Virus record (IMG/VR): IMGVR_UViG_3300020123_000146 | Coordinates: 1-36,865 of that record | DNA length: 36,865 bases | Source of the DNA: a virus | Reading direction: 5' to 3' (one strand) | Shown here: piece after piece, positions 29,527-36,865 of the stretch | How the letters are laid out: each line of letters starts with the position of its first letter | Numbering within the stretch: position 1 is the first letter of the stretch | The notes under the pieces: generated by a model | Seen by the model: the letters and a program-made list of their open reading frames with translations, nothing else | Database searches by the model: none | What the model was told of the DNA's origin: nothing | Position numbers and translations under genes: made by a program

Positions 29527-29942
29527 CAGAACACCACCACCGTCAGCTCGGCGGCGATGTAGTCGACCGCGCCCACGGTGGCGATGCCCGGCCCGGTCCA
29601 CCGCTCGCACCGCAACGTCAGGCACACCCCGCCCAGCGTCTTGTCGGCCAGGATGGCGGCCACCACGCTGCTCGCACCGGTGGGCGCCATGAACTTGTCC
29701 ATCAGCTCATACCCGTACTGCCCGTCGGCTGCCGCTGCCGCGTAGCAGCGCCACGCGATGCTGACCCCGGTGGCGTTGTTGGGCTGCGCCGAGTCCATGT
29801 CGATCTGCCCGGGGCCGGCCCAGCACTGCGGCGCGTTGACCTGCGGCCCCGGCCAGTGCTGGGCGTGCATGCCGACGATCGACTGGCATGCCGTGGCCAG
29901 CCCCTTTTTGACCGCGGTCAGGTCGGTGAACTGGTCAGCCAT
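29526..29942 (-). CDS. Head-tail or tail terminator protein
   Basis: A 138-residue protein with an N-terminal helix (DLTAVKKGLATACQSIVG) and strands (VSIAWRCYAAAA, VCLTLRCERWTG, YIAAELTVVVF). This helix-plus-beta-sheet order is that of tail terminator proteins, which cap the tail tube. Its position between the connector and gp10-like genes supports a joining role. Four Cys are present, which is unusual but need not be functional. Confidence 0.65.
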   Translation of the reverse strand: MADQFTDLTAVKKGLATACQSIVGMHAQHWPGPQVNAPQCWAGPGQIDMDSAQPNNATGVSIAWRCYAAAAADGQYGYELMDKFMAPTGASSVVAAILADKTLGGVCLTLRCERWTGPGIATVGAVDYIAAELTVVVF

Positions 29943-29948
29943 GGCGGG

Positions 29949-30548
29949 TCACGCGAACCCTGCTTTGACGTACGCGGTGAGCAATTCCTCAACGTCGGGG
30001 TCGACCCGGCCCACCCGGATCGGCCCGAAGTCGCCCGCGTTGGCGATGCCGTCCGGGGTGTCCTTGCGGCGGAACAGGTGCGCGGCCTGCAGCAGGCACG
30101 CGTTGACCACCGTGTCCGGCACGGCCGGCCAGCCCCACTGTGCGGTCACCTGCACCCGCACCGACGGCCAGGTTGGCCAGTACGCCCAGAAGTGGCGCAG
30201 CACCTCGATAGGCCGGCCCAGCGCAAACGCGTTGAGTGGCCTGGTCTCGAAGTCGGTGACCGCGATCGTGTTGGTGAACGACCCCGCCTGTCCGGTGGCG
30301 ACAGCGAAGCCGGTCAGGCTGCCGATGTCGTCAACGGACAGGTACTCCGCGTCGCGGGCTTCGAACACGCGGGCGCTCGGCGCGGCGTCCAGGTTGAACC
30401 CGGTGCCGAGCCGTCCACAGTGCTCGTTGATCCGCAGCGTGGCCGACGCCAACTTCGCGTTCAAGTCGGGGTCCCACACGGTATCGGTGATGCCGAGGGA
30501 CGCCTTCAGCGCGGCGAGGGTGGCGTACGGGGTCGTGTTGGTGGGCAT
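29949..30548 (-). CDS. Head-tail connector (HK97 gp6-like)
   Basis: A 199-residue protein. ATLAALKASLGITDTVWDPDLNAKLASATLRINEHCGR (about 9-46) matches the gp6-like connector helices; ARVFEARDAEYLSVDDIGSLTG and VTAQWGWPAVPDTVVNACLLQAAHLFRRKD (about 133-163) complete the family pattern. It forms the ring beneath the portal. Located downstream of the capsid gene as expected. Confidence 0.83.
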   Translation of the reverse strand: MPTNTTPYATLAALKASLGITDTVWDPDLNAKLASATLRINEHCGRLGTGFNLDAAPSARVFEARDAEYLSVDDIGSLTGFAVATGQAGSFTNTIAVTDFETRPLNAFALGRPIEVLRHFWAYWPTWPSVRVQVTAQWGWPAVPDTVVNACLLQAAHLFRRKDTPDGIANAGDFGPIRVGRVDPDVEELLTAYVKAGFA

Positions 30549-30551
30549 CGT

Positions 30552-30818
30552 TTACGCGGTGTCCTTGGGCTGCTGCTGCCGGCCCTTGGGCGCCCGCACC
30601 GGGGTGGCCGGGGTTTCGGGCCCGCTGTCGTCGGTGGCCGCGTCGGCCTGGTCGGCTGCCGCGGCCTGCTCCCGCGCCCAGCGGGCGGTTGCCCGGTCGC
30701 CGCCGGCCGCAGCCTCACGGCCGAGGTCGTCCCACGTGGTGTGCCCGTCGGCTACCCGCTGACGGTGGTTGTCCTGAATGTGTTCCGGCACGTACCGGCC
30801 GGCATCTGTCGCGCCCAT
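30552..30818 (-). CDS. Small basic/disordered head-region protein
   Basis: An 88-residue protein with an N-terminal YVPEHIQDNHRQRVADGHTTW segment and a long Ala/Asp/Pro-rich remainder that is probably disordered, ending QQQPKDTA. It lies between the connector gene and the capsid gene, separated from the latter by a strong hairpin. Function unknown. Confidence 0.6.
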   Translation of the reverse strand: MGATDAGRYVPEHIQDNHRQRVADGHTTWDDLGREAAAGGDRATARWAREQAAAADQADAATDDSGPETPATPVRAPKGRQQQPKDTA

Positions 30819-30848
30819 GCTCGTCTCCGTTCGGATGTCGGGAGCGGG

Positions 30849-30892
30849 CCCCTGCGGCGGCGCACGGGGGGTGGTGGCCGCCGCCGCAGGGG
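30849..30892 (-). terminator. Strong hairpin after the capsid gene
   Basis: CCCCTGCGGCGGCG (30849-30862) and CGCCGCCGCAGGGG (30879-30892) are perfectly complementary over 14 bp with a 16-base loop, starting 15 bases after the capsid stop. There is no U-run. It may be a partial terminator or an RNA stabiliser that keeps capsid mRNA more abundant than downstream messages. Confidence 0.62.
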
Positions 30893-30906
30893 TGCCGCCG
30901 GTCGGC

Positions 30907-32418
30907 TTAGAAGGTCGGGGCGACCAGGCCGAAGGTCGCGCCGCCCGTGTCCAGGCCGCCGATCTTGCCCACGCCCTGCGGGTACCGGCCCGCGGTGAAC
31001 GCGGCATAGCCGTACACGACCAGCTTCACGGTCAGCTGGTTGCCCAGCGTCTGCTCGAACCGCAGCTGCGTGGGCATGCCGTCGCCGTCCTCCCACAGAA
31101 TGATCTTCGTGGGGTCGTAGACACCGACCAGGTCTTCCGACTCGGTGCCCACGTTGGTCGGCACGTTCGCGTCGGTGATGATCGGCAGACCCTGCATCGA
31201 CCCGACGACCCGGAAGCCGTTGACGTCGACCACGCCGCCCGCGTTGGTGCCCTCGTCGCCGTACGCGCCCGGGTTGCTGTTGATGCCGCCCGCGTTGTAC
31301 GCGCCCTGCGCGGTCGGCACGATGATCGGTCGGCCCGCCGTGTCGACGAGCGAGTTGAGCCAACCCCACCGGCGCGGGTGCATGACGATCAGCTGCGGGT
31401 CGATGCCCGCACCCGCCCCGGCCACCGCGGCGATCTGCCCGGCCAGCTTGGAGTTGAACAGGGTGTAGGTGGGGGGCGCCCCGAACAGGGTGGCCGCGTT
31501 GATGCCGGCCGTCTGGAACATGCCCAGCATCTGGTTGGACGCACCGGACCCGTTCAGGGCCTGCCGGCCCAGCTCGGCGTGGTAGGCGCCGGCCAGGTCG
31601 AGGTACACCAGCTCGTCGATGCCGGGGGTGCCCCGTTCCAGCGACTGGCGGGACACGTCCTGCTGCCCGGCGATCGTGTTGACGTTCACGGTCAGGTTGG
31701 CCCACACCTCGTCGGTGTTCTGCACCGCCGTGTTTTCCGGGGTCTGGCTGGCCACGGCCGCGCCGGTGGTGCCGCGGGGCACGATGAAGCTCATGCCCTG
31801 GTCGGGCAGCGGCATGTGGAACACCGAGTTGGCGAACGGCCGGCCAGCCCGGATCAGCAGCGCAACCAGCTGGGTCAGGTACTGCGGCACGATCAGGCCG
31901 GCAAACGTGGTGGTGGTCTGCGCCCGCTGCTCCGGCTGGCCACCCTCGCGCTCGACCTTGCCTTCGCCCTCGACCTGGACTTCGCGGGCGTGCCGCTCAA
32001 GCCGCTCACGGGCCTGCCCGTCGTAGCTGAACTGCGCCCGGTACGCGTCGCCGAAGAACGACACCCCGCGGCGGTTCGACTCGCGGGTGTAGGTGCGCGG
32101 GTCCTGCACGCGGGCGCCACCGGCGGGCCGGTCCGCGGCGGGGGTGTGCTGCCGGCTGGCCGCGTCGGCGGCGGCGTCCTCGTCGTGGGTCTTCTGGTAC
32201 TCGGCGGCCATCCGGGCGTGCTCGGCCGCCTCGTTCATGGCGGCCTTCCGCTCGCCGAGCAGCTTGTCGAAGCTGGTCTGCTCGTCTGCGGTGAAGTCCC
32301 GCTTGGCGGTGTTCGCGGTGTCGATCAGTGCCTGCGCGCTGGCCCCAAGGTCAGCGGCGCGCTTCTCGGCTGCGGCTTTCTGCGCAAGCCGCTGAGCAAT
32401 GAGGCTCTGCAGGTTCAC
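30907..32418 (-). CDS. Major capsid protein (HK97 fold)
   Basis: A 503-residue HK97-type capsid protein. Residues 1-115 form a Lys/Ala/Glu-rich coiled coil (LIAQRLAQKAAAEKRAADL..., FDKLLGERKAAMNEAAEHARMAAEY) that acts as an internal scaffold and is removed by the protease. Then come VEREGGQPEQRAQTTTTFAGLIVPQYL (E-loop region near 180-200), FIVPRGTTGAAVASQTPENTAV, TIAGQQDVSRQSLERGTPGIDELVYLDL and QLIVMHPRRWGWLNSL, standard for the family. GTG start at 32418 with AGGA eight bases upstream. Confidence 0.93.
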   Translation of the reverse strand: MNLQSLIAQRLAQKAAAEKRAADLGASAQALIDTANTAKRDFTADEQTSFDKLLGERKAAMNEAAEHARMAAEYQKTHDEDAAADAASRQHTPAADRPAGGARVQDPRTYTRESNRRGVSFFGDAYRAQFSYDGQARERLERHAREVQVEGEGKVEREGGQPEQRAQTTTTFAGLIVPQYLTQLVALLIRAGRPFANSVFHMPLPDQGMSFIVPRGTTGAAVASQTPENTAVQNTDEVWANLTVNVNTIAGQQDVSRQSLERGTPGIDELVYLDLAGAYHAELGRQALNGSGASNQMLGMFQTAGINAATLFGAPPTYTLFNSKLAGQIAAVAGAGAGIDPQLIVMHPRRWGWLNSLVDTAGRPIIVPTAQGAYNAGGINSNPGAYGDEGTNAGGVVDVNGFRVVGSMQGLPIITDANVPTNVGTESEDLVGVYDPTKIILWEDGDGMPTQLRFEQTLGNQLTVKLVVYGYAAFTAGRYPQGVGKIGGLDTGGATFGLVAPTF

Positions 32419-32420
32419 GG

Positions 32421-32475
32421 GGGATGTCCTGTCTCATGGCTGTGGTGCCCCATGGTCAACAGGCGGTGACATCCC
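32421..32475 (-). promoter_or_regulatory. Nested inverted repeat in the capsid gene leader
   Basis: GGGATGTC (32421-32428) and GACATCCC (32468-32475) are perfectly complementary. Inside them CATGG (32435-32439) and CCATG (32450-32454) pair again. In the mRNA this puts the ribosome site of the capsid gene in or beside a stem, so it could tune capsid translation. Confidence 0.45.
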
Positions 32476-32502
32476 AGGCCGGGCGCTATCGGCGCGGCGC
32501 AA

Positions 32503-32524
32503 GACTCCCCACGCGAGGGGGGTT
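32503..32524 (-). terminator. Small hairpin between protease and capsid genes
   Basis: CCCC (32507-32510) and GGGG (32517-32520) flank a 6-base loop, with further weaker pairing to 32503 and 32524. It may be an attenuator in the 142-base gap. No U-run follows on the minus strand. Confidence 0.35.
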
Positions 32525-32560
32525 CGTGTTAGTTACACGCTCGGATGGTAGGCCGACTGA

Positions 32561-33337
32561 TCAGGATCGGTCAAGCAACAGCTGAGCCTGGTTGGTGCTC
32601 ATGCGGGATGCGGCACGGGCCGGCTCGGCGGTGGGCCCGGTCAGGAACCGCTGGGTGAGCAGCCCGGCCAAGGTGCGCGCCGCCTCGTCCGGCAGGTCCC
32701 GGGCGAGCTGGCGCATGTCCTGCCCGCGCAGCCCGGCCGACGTTGCCGGGTTCGCCCCGTACCCAACGATGGCAACGTCCCCACGGTGGATGTCGTACGA
32801 CTGGATGCGGAACTCGGTGTAGTCCGGCGACCACTGGCCGGCCGTGATCATGAACTTGAACGACATCTCGTCGATCAGCAGGGACCGCAGCTTCGGCACG
32901 ATGTAGGCCACGTCCTGATCGGCCATGTCGAGTGCAGGCGCGTCGACCTGCAGCCCGTCGTCAGTTTCGGTCAGGGCCAGCGACCCGTTGGTGGTGCGGG
33001 CGATGCGGCGAAGGTCGGCGTGCTGCAGCACCAGGGGCACGTCGAGGTCGGCCCGGTTCAGCGACTGCTCGCCGGCACCGGCTGACACGACCTCGGTGTA
33101 CGGGCCCCAGAAGTCGTACATCTCATAGGGCGCCTCGTACGCGGTGGCCACCCCGAGGAATGCGACCGTGTCGCCCGCGGCCGACGCGCGCAGGGACAGG
33201 TCACGCAGCCGCGCCCCGACCCGGGCCGGGGCGGTCGGTTCCTCAGCCCACCGGCGCTGCCGGGGCCGGTCCATCCGGGTCGCCACTCCGGCCTGCCGGG
33301 CCACGGCGGCGTCTCGCATCAGCTGCTCGGTGGTCAT
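32561..33337 (-). CDS. HK97-family prohead protease
   Basis: A 258-residue serine protease of the HK97 prohead family, which removes capsid scaffolding domains during head maturation. The core covers about residues 45-185: AFLGVATAYEAPYEMYDFWGPYTEVV, LVLQHADLRRIARTTNGSLAL with the catalytic His in QHAD, and LLIDEMSFKFMI with the serine in EMSF. A C-terminal helical region ends in LLLDRS. ATG at 33337 overlaps the portal stop. Confidence 0.87.
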   Translation of the reverse strand: MTTEQLMRDAAVARQAGVATRMDRPRQRRWAEEPTAPARVGARLRDLSLRASAAGDTVAFLGVATAYEAPYEMYDFWGPYTEVVSAGAGEQSLNRADLDVPLVLQHADLRRIARTTNGSLALTETDDGLQVDAPALDMADQDVAYIVPKLRSLLIDEMSFKFMITAGQWSPDYTEFRIQSYDIHRGDVAIVGYGANPATSAGLRGQDMRQLARDLPDEAARTLAGLLTQRFLTGPTAEPARAASRMSTNQAQLLLDRS

Positions 33338-34536
33338 GCTGGCACGCTCTCTTTCGGGGTGGTGGTCGCCTTCCCGGGCGGCCCGAACAGGGTGGTGAAC
33401 TCGTCGATCTGCGCCTGCGTGAACGGCGCCTGGTTTTCGTACCGTCGCGCCTCGGATGGGGCCAGCGTCCGCGAGTTGATGCGCGTCTGGAACAGGGCGG
33501 CACGGGCGGCCGGGTCCATGCGCAGCAGCGAGTCGGTGTTGAGCTTCACGTACCGCTGCGACGGCACCAGGGTGGTGAGCGCGGCCTCCCGGCGCGTGAT
33601 CTCCGGTCCCAGGTGCAGGATCAGGTACTCCAGGTTTCGCTGCGTGATGTTCGCGTACGTGATCTTGCCGCCGCCCAGCGATTCGGCCGCGTCGATCAGG
33701 TCGCCGGGCACGCCGAAGAACCGGCCGATGTCGCTGATGCTGTACCGCTTGGTCTCCAGCAGGGCGGACGTGGAATTCTCGCCGGTCATCATCGAGTAAT
33801 CCCAGTCCGCGCCGGTGACGAACACGTCCCGGTTCGCGACCGCCTGCCGCCACTTCGCCTTGGTCGTCTCGGCCTCGGCTGGGCTCAGCGTCTTGGCGCT
33901 GTTCTTGAGCACCCCCGACGGGATGGCGCCCGTTCCGAACCACTGGATCGCGAACTCCTGGGCCGACAGGTACTCGCTGATCGACCAGGCCGCGTACGCG
34001 ATCGGACTCAGCCCGACGAACATGCCCGAGCGGGTGTTGGACTTCTCATGCCACACGTCGACCGGGTCGTACCACTTGCCGGCGATGCGGTAGCCGCGCA
34101 GCTGGTTGGCGCGCACCACCACAACGACCGTTGACCGGTCCTGCAGCTCGATGCACGCGGGCAGCCCGAACCCGTCCCGCTTCGTGATCACCCCGAACGT
34201 GTTGCCCGACGCCGCCTTGTCGGCCTGCGTGCTGAACATCCACTCGTTGATGCCGCACGACGCGCCGCCCGGTTGCTTGAGCACCATCGGGGTGGGTGTC
34301 TCCGCCGGCATCATCGTGCCCGCACCGTCGATGTCCACGTCGCGGAGTACGTCGATGGGGAACGACGACATGAGATCGGCCTGCAGCTTGATACACGCCC
34401 ACACCGCCGAGTGCCGCAGCGCGGTGTCGGCGGTGACGTTCACGATGCCGCCACGGTTCATGGTGCCGCCGCGGGCCGGCACGAGGATCTCGGGCGGCCA
34501 CGACGTGCGCGCCTGCTGTCCAAACAGGAGGCTCAC
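33334..34536 (-). CDS. Portal protein (HK97 family)
   Basis: A 400-residue portal protein forming the ring through which DNA enters the head. Family features: VTADTALRHSAVWACIKLQADLMSSFPIDVLRD near 33-65, then NTRSGMFVGLSPIAYAAWSISEYLSAQEFAIQWFGTGAIPSGVLK (about 166-210) and YSISDIGRFFGVPGDLIDAAE, followed by LRMDPAARAALFQTRINSRTLAPSEAR near the end. GTG start at 34536 overlaps the upstream stop. Length fits the family. Confidence 0.92.
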   Translation of the reverse strand: MSLLFGQQARTSWPPEILVPARGGTMNRGGIVNVTADTALRHSAVWACIKLQADLMSSFPIDVLRDVDIDGAGTMMPAETPTPMVLKQPGGASCGINEWMFSTQADKAASGNTFGVITKRDGFGLPACIELQDRSTVVVVVRANQLRGYRIAGKWYDPVDVWHEKSNTRSGMFVGLSPIAYAAWSISEYLSAQEFAIQWFGTGAIPSGVLKNSAKTLSPAEAETTKAKWRQAVANRDVFVTGADWDYSMMTGENSTSALLETKRYSISDIGRFFGVPGDLIDAAESLGGGKITYANITQRNLEYLILHLGPEITRREAALTTLVPSQRYVKLNTDSLLRMDPAARAALFQTRINSRTLAPSEARRYENQAPFTQAQIDEFTTLFGPPGKATTTPKESVPA

Positions 34537-34838
34537 GATGTCACGGCCGGACGCCGGGCCGGCCGGCCGCGGTGAAGCTCGGCCCGCGCTTCACGCCGCC
34601 GCGCCCGCCAACTGCGCCACGCATTCACTGTGCGCTTTCGGACAGGCACATAGTCCGGCGCGCCCACCGTCGTCATCCACCACGACCCGGCCAGCAGCAT
34701 CAGCCCGGACACCGCGAACCCAAACCACGACACCCAGCGGAACAGGCCGGCCCCCACAAACGTAGACACAGCAACAAGCCCCACCACGTCCATACACGTC
34801 GTGATGAGGCTTGCAAGATCAGATTTCCGGGGCTCCAC
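34533..34838 (-). CDS. Two-span membrane protein between terminase and portal
   Basis: A 101-residue protein beginning at GTG 34838 with GAGAGGGG five bases upstream. Two spans are visible, LITTCMDVVGLVAVSTFVGAGLF and WFGFAVSGLMLLAGSWWM, followed by a strongly basic C-terminus. A similar small membrane protein occurs here in many actinophages; function unknown. It is overlapped by the portal start (GTGA). Confidence 0.65.
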   Translation of the reverse strand: MEPRKSDLASLITTCMDVVGLVAVSTFVGAGLFRWVSWFGFAVSGLMLLAGSWWMTTVGAPDYVPVRKRTVNAWRSWRARRREARAELHRGRPARRPAVTS

Positions 34839-34849
34839 GCCGGCCCCTC

Positions 34850-36418
34850 TCAGTAGACCGAACTGGCCGCATCGTAGTCCTCCTGATCGGTAACGGACAA
34901 GCGTTGAGCCAAAACCCATCGGGCCAACGTCACACCCTCGAACGGCGCGATGTCCGCATGGCCGCGGCGGGCCCACGCAAACGCGTCCCCCAACGGCCTG
35001 GTCTTCGCACCCGCCACCGCCCGCTGCAGCGGCAACTGCGAGCCTTCCGGGCCGCGCCAGCGCACCTCGTCATTCTCGATCGCGTCGTACGCCGACCCGC
35101 ACGCCTGCGCCCACTCCCGGGCCGTCGGCATCGTCAGCAGCCGGCCCCGGGCCTGCGCCCGCGTCATCTTCGGCGACCACTCCAGCAGGCCGGCGCCGCG
35201 CAGCTTGAGGTGCAGGTGCCCGGCCGGGCCGGCCAGGTCCAACCCCACCCCGATCACGTCCGGCCGGCGGCCCAGCTCGGCGGCCCGCTTCACCACCCAC
35301 GCGCTGCCCAGCCGATGCTCGATGACCTCCCAGTGCTGGCGGCCGTCCGGGCGCGGACCGGCCACCGTGATCGTGTACCACTTGTGGTCATACGAGGCGG
35401 TGATGGCCAGCGCGATCGGCCGACCATGCCCCGACTCGACGTCGATGCAGTCCTTCCACCGGTCCAGGTCGACCACCGACGGCGCGGCCTCCTCGTCGGA
35501 CCACCGGTTCAGGCCGGCCCGCTCAAACTCGGCCTCCGCATCGGTGCCCGACTTCGCCGCGTCGGCCTTCATGCCGGCCTTCATCCGGCGCACCGCGCGC
35601 TCGTTGATGGTGAACCCCCACGCCGGCATCGCCGCCGCCCACGTGGCCGGGTCGTCCCCGTCCGTCTCCGGTTCGGCGCCCCACCAGAAGAACGCGGTGT
35701 CCTCCTGCTGGCCGGCCTCAACCGCCTCCCGGCCGGCCTCCATCTTGCCGAACAGGTAGGGCGACTTCGCCGCCGATTCGCCCACAGTGGACGGCACCCA
35801 CAGCTGCGAGTTGGGCCGGGTCAGCATGGCCGGCAGCCACGCCTGGTCGATGCGCCCATCCGGGTGCGCCCACGACTCATCAGCGATACCCAGGTCAAGG
35901 GTCGGGCCGTGCCCCGACTTGAGCGTCGTCGACGCGATGGCCCACACCGAGCCGTTCTCCCACTTCAGCCGCTCGAACCCGTTGGTCATGATCGGGTCGA
36001 ACCGCCCGGCGAAGTCGGACCGCTCCAACATGGGGATGTGGTCGTCCTGCAGCTTGATTCGGGCGTGGTCGCGGGTCTGCGCCGCGTACGTCACCGTCTG
36101 GTCGGGCCACGCCAGGCACCGGTGCGTCGCCACCGTGACCACCTCGAGCGTCTTGCCCTGCTGGCGCGGCGTCGACAGCACCACCGTGCCGTACACCAGC
36201 AGCCCCGTATCCGGGTCGACCTCGAAGGCCACGTCGTTGACGTAGCGCTGCCACGGCATCGGCTGCTTGCCCATGCCCAGCGCGGTCTGGGTCAGCCGCG
36301 GGCCCAGCGTCGGCCGGTCGTAGTTACGGCTCGTCCCGTACCGGGGCGGGCACTGCGGCAGCCACTCCTCCCACGGCTGTGCCCAGTCCACTGACGACGC
36401 CATCGCTCGGTCGGCCAT
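34850..36418 (-). CDS. terL: Terminase large subunit
   Basis: A 522-residue packaging motor. The ATPase has a Walker A-like STPRQQGKT (82-90) and Walker B LDLGIADE (174-181), with the arginine-rich region between. RPTLGPRLTQTALGMGKQPMPWQRYV (about 35-60) is the typical N-terminus of actinophage TerL. The C-terminal nuclease domain starts near 350 (PIALAITASYDHKWYTI) and includes VIGVGLDLAG. ATG at 36418 follows AAGGGGG. It overlaps the small subunit by 95 bases, more than usual, so the small subunit's last 30 residues share DNA with this gene. Confidence 0.92.
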   Translation of the reverse strand: MADRAMASSVDWAQPWEEWLPQCPPRYGTSRNYDRPTLGPRLTQTALGMGKQPMPWQRYVNDVAFEVDPDTGLLVYGTVVLSTPRQQGKTLEVVTVATHRCLAWPDQTVTYAAQTRDHARIKLQDDHIPMLERSDFAGRFDPIMTNGFERLKWENGSVWAIASTTLKSGHGPTLDLGIADESWAHPDGRIDQAWLPAMLTRPNSQLWVPSTVGESAAKSPYLFGKMEAGREAVEAGQQEDTAFFWWGAEPETDGDDPATWAAAMPAWGFTINERAVRRMKAGMKADAAKSGTDAEAEFERAGLNRWSDEEAAPSVVDLDRWKDCIDVESGHGRPIALAITASYDHKWYTITVAGPRPDGRQHWEVIEHRLGSAWVVKRAAELGRRPDVIGVGLDLAGPAGHLHLKLRGAGLLEWSPKMTRAQARGRLLTMPTAREWAQACGSAYDAIENDEVRWRGPEGSQLPLQRAVAGAKTRPLGDAFAWARRGHADIAPFEGVTLARWVLAQRLSVTDQEDYDAASSVY

Positions 36419-36767
36419 GCTTGACCCCCTTCCACACCTCGTCGAGCGCGGCCCGCAGCTCGCGCGCCGCCCCGGCCAGCCCGGTCGCACCCTCGGTGTC
36501 GTCCACGTCCAGCGCCCGGGCGAGCCGGTACGCCACCTCGGCGTACGTGGCCCGGGCGCCGTCCAGCTCGCCGAGCTTCGCCACGTCGGCCCGCACCTGC
36601 CGTTCGATCGGACCGCGGCGCACGGCATCGAGATCGAGCCAGCCCGGGACGAGGTCATGGTCGATGGGATCCGCGCTGCCGCACCCGCACGCGCACGGAG
36701 TCTTCTCACTCACAGTGGCCGAATCCGGGGCACCGTCATCGGTCGGCCGCCGCTTCCGCCCGGTCAC
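36324..36767 (-). CDS. terS: Terminase small subunit
   Basis: A 147-residue protein. I chose GTG at 36767 because GGAGG lies six bases upstream; a GTG at 36785 has no ribosome site. The segment RRGPIERQVRADVAKLGEL (about 53-71) followed by YAEVAYRLARALD and LAGAARELRAALDEVWKG is the usual pattern of actinophage small terminases, which recognise the packaging site. A CACGCG Cys cluster lies near residues 25-30. The last part overlaps the large subunit gene. Confidence 0.75.
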   Translation of the reverse strand: MTGRKRRPTDDGAPDSATVSEKTPCACGCGSADPIDHDLVPGWLDLDAVRRGPIERQVRADVAKLGELDGARATYAEVAYRLARALDVDDTEGATGLAGAARELRAALDEVWKGVKHGRPSDGVVSGLGTAVGGVAAAVPAPVRDEP

Positions 36768-36865
36768 GCCACGCCTCCAGTCCACTTAGGACAAGTTGCA
36801 GGCCCCTGACCAGGGGTTTTGTGCGCTCCGGAGAGAGATTCGCGCGGCAAAGCGCGGACGAAAGG
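36768..36865. other. Non-coding right edge, possible cos/packaging region
   Basis: About 100 bases upstream of the small terminase gene contain the perfect 14-base palindrome CCCCTGACCAGGGG (36803-36816) followed by TTTT, and a smaller inverted repeat CGCGC/GCGCG (36841-36855). This location and the HNH gene at the opposite edge suit a packaging site or chromosome end. A plus-strand terminator is the alternative for the palindrome. Confidence 0.4.

Noticed and set aside
30778-32469. 563-codon plus-strand frame opposite the capsid gene
   Set aside because: Shadow of a clear HK97-type capsid gene; the translated protein lacks any recognisable fold.
34811-36394. 527-codon plus-strand frame opposite the large terminase
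   Set aside because: Low-complexity Arg/Pro/His product; the minus strand carries clear Walker motifs and overlaps matched to neighbours.
36803-36820. CCCCTGACCAGGGG plus TTTT as a plus-strand terminator
   Set aside because: No plus-strand gene ends nearby and the loop would be very small; a packaging-region palindrome is at least as likely, so it is noted under the edge feature.
1-36865. tRNA, rRNA, CRISPR arrays or insertion sequences
   Set aside because: No cloverleaf, regularly spaced repeats, transposase motifs or terminal inverted repeats were seen on either strand.

Overview
The window is high-GC DNA carrying an almost complete temperate siphovirus of an actinobacterium. The evidence for an actinobacterial origin is the strong GC bias at third codon positions, frequent GTG starts, two genes that look leaderless, and secreted or regulatory proteins of types common in Streptomyces and Micromonosporaceae. 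I cannot name the genus. Three points suggest the window is the whole phage chromosome rather than an integrated prophage. The integrase lies in the middle (12.3-13.2 kb). The terminase genes lie at the right edge and an HNH nuclease at the left edge. The minus-strand reading frame leaving the left edge continues through a joined end and stops overlapping the start of the small terminase gene.

Layout. (1) About 0-11.7 kb, minus strand, is the early region: some 28 tightly packed genes, most joined by 1-8 base ATGA/GTGA/TGATG overlaps. Read in the direction of transcription they are a small HTH regulator, a secreted crystallin-like protein, several small unknown proteins, the recombination set (YqaJ exonuclease, ERF annealing protein, RusA resolvase), HTH and Cys-rich small proteins, a VUT-family transporter overlapping a DpdA-like transglycosylase, a MazG-like protein, a DnaN-like clamp, a replication-initiator-like protein, and the HNH nuclease. 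(2) 11.7-17.7 kb is the lysogeny and control region, with genes on both strands: divergent HTH regulators, a tyrosine integrase, a small GntR regulator with two matching operator candidates, a duplicated pair of small genes, a promoter holding a 14-bp palindrome in its spacer and driving a membrane protein after a 360-base structured leader, an XRE regulator with a beta-rich C-terminal domain, and several clear terminators. (3) 17.7-36.8 kb, minus strand, is the late region, read from small terminase, large terminase, portal, prohead protease and major capsid through connectors, tail tube, chaperones, tape measure (599 aa) and tail-tip proteins to endolysin, holin-like proteins and a secreted beta-helix protein.

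How it works together. Early and late genes all run leftward, so in a circular genome one transcription direction would run from 11.7 kb through the joined ends to the terminator at 17.7 kb. The most notable content is the DpdA-VUT pair. DpdA relatives insert 7-deazaguanine bases into phage DNA and VUT/YhhQ proteins import queuosine precursors. No deazaguanine biosynthesis genes are visible, so the phage probably takes the base precursor from its host or surroundings, likely to shield its DNA from restriction. The second notable feature is the CTTAGCGCGCTAGG operator family at 15.4 kb with an extra copy at 16.5 kb, whose regulator is not yet assigned.
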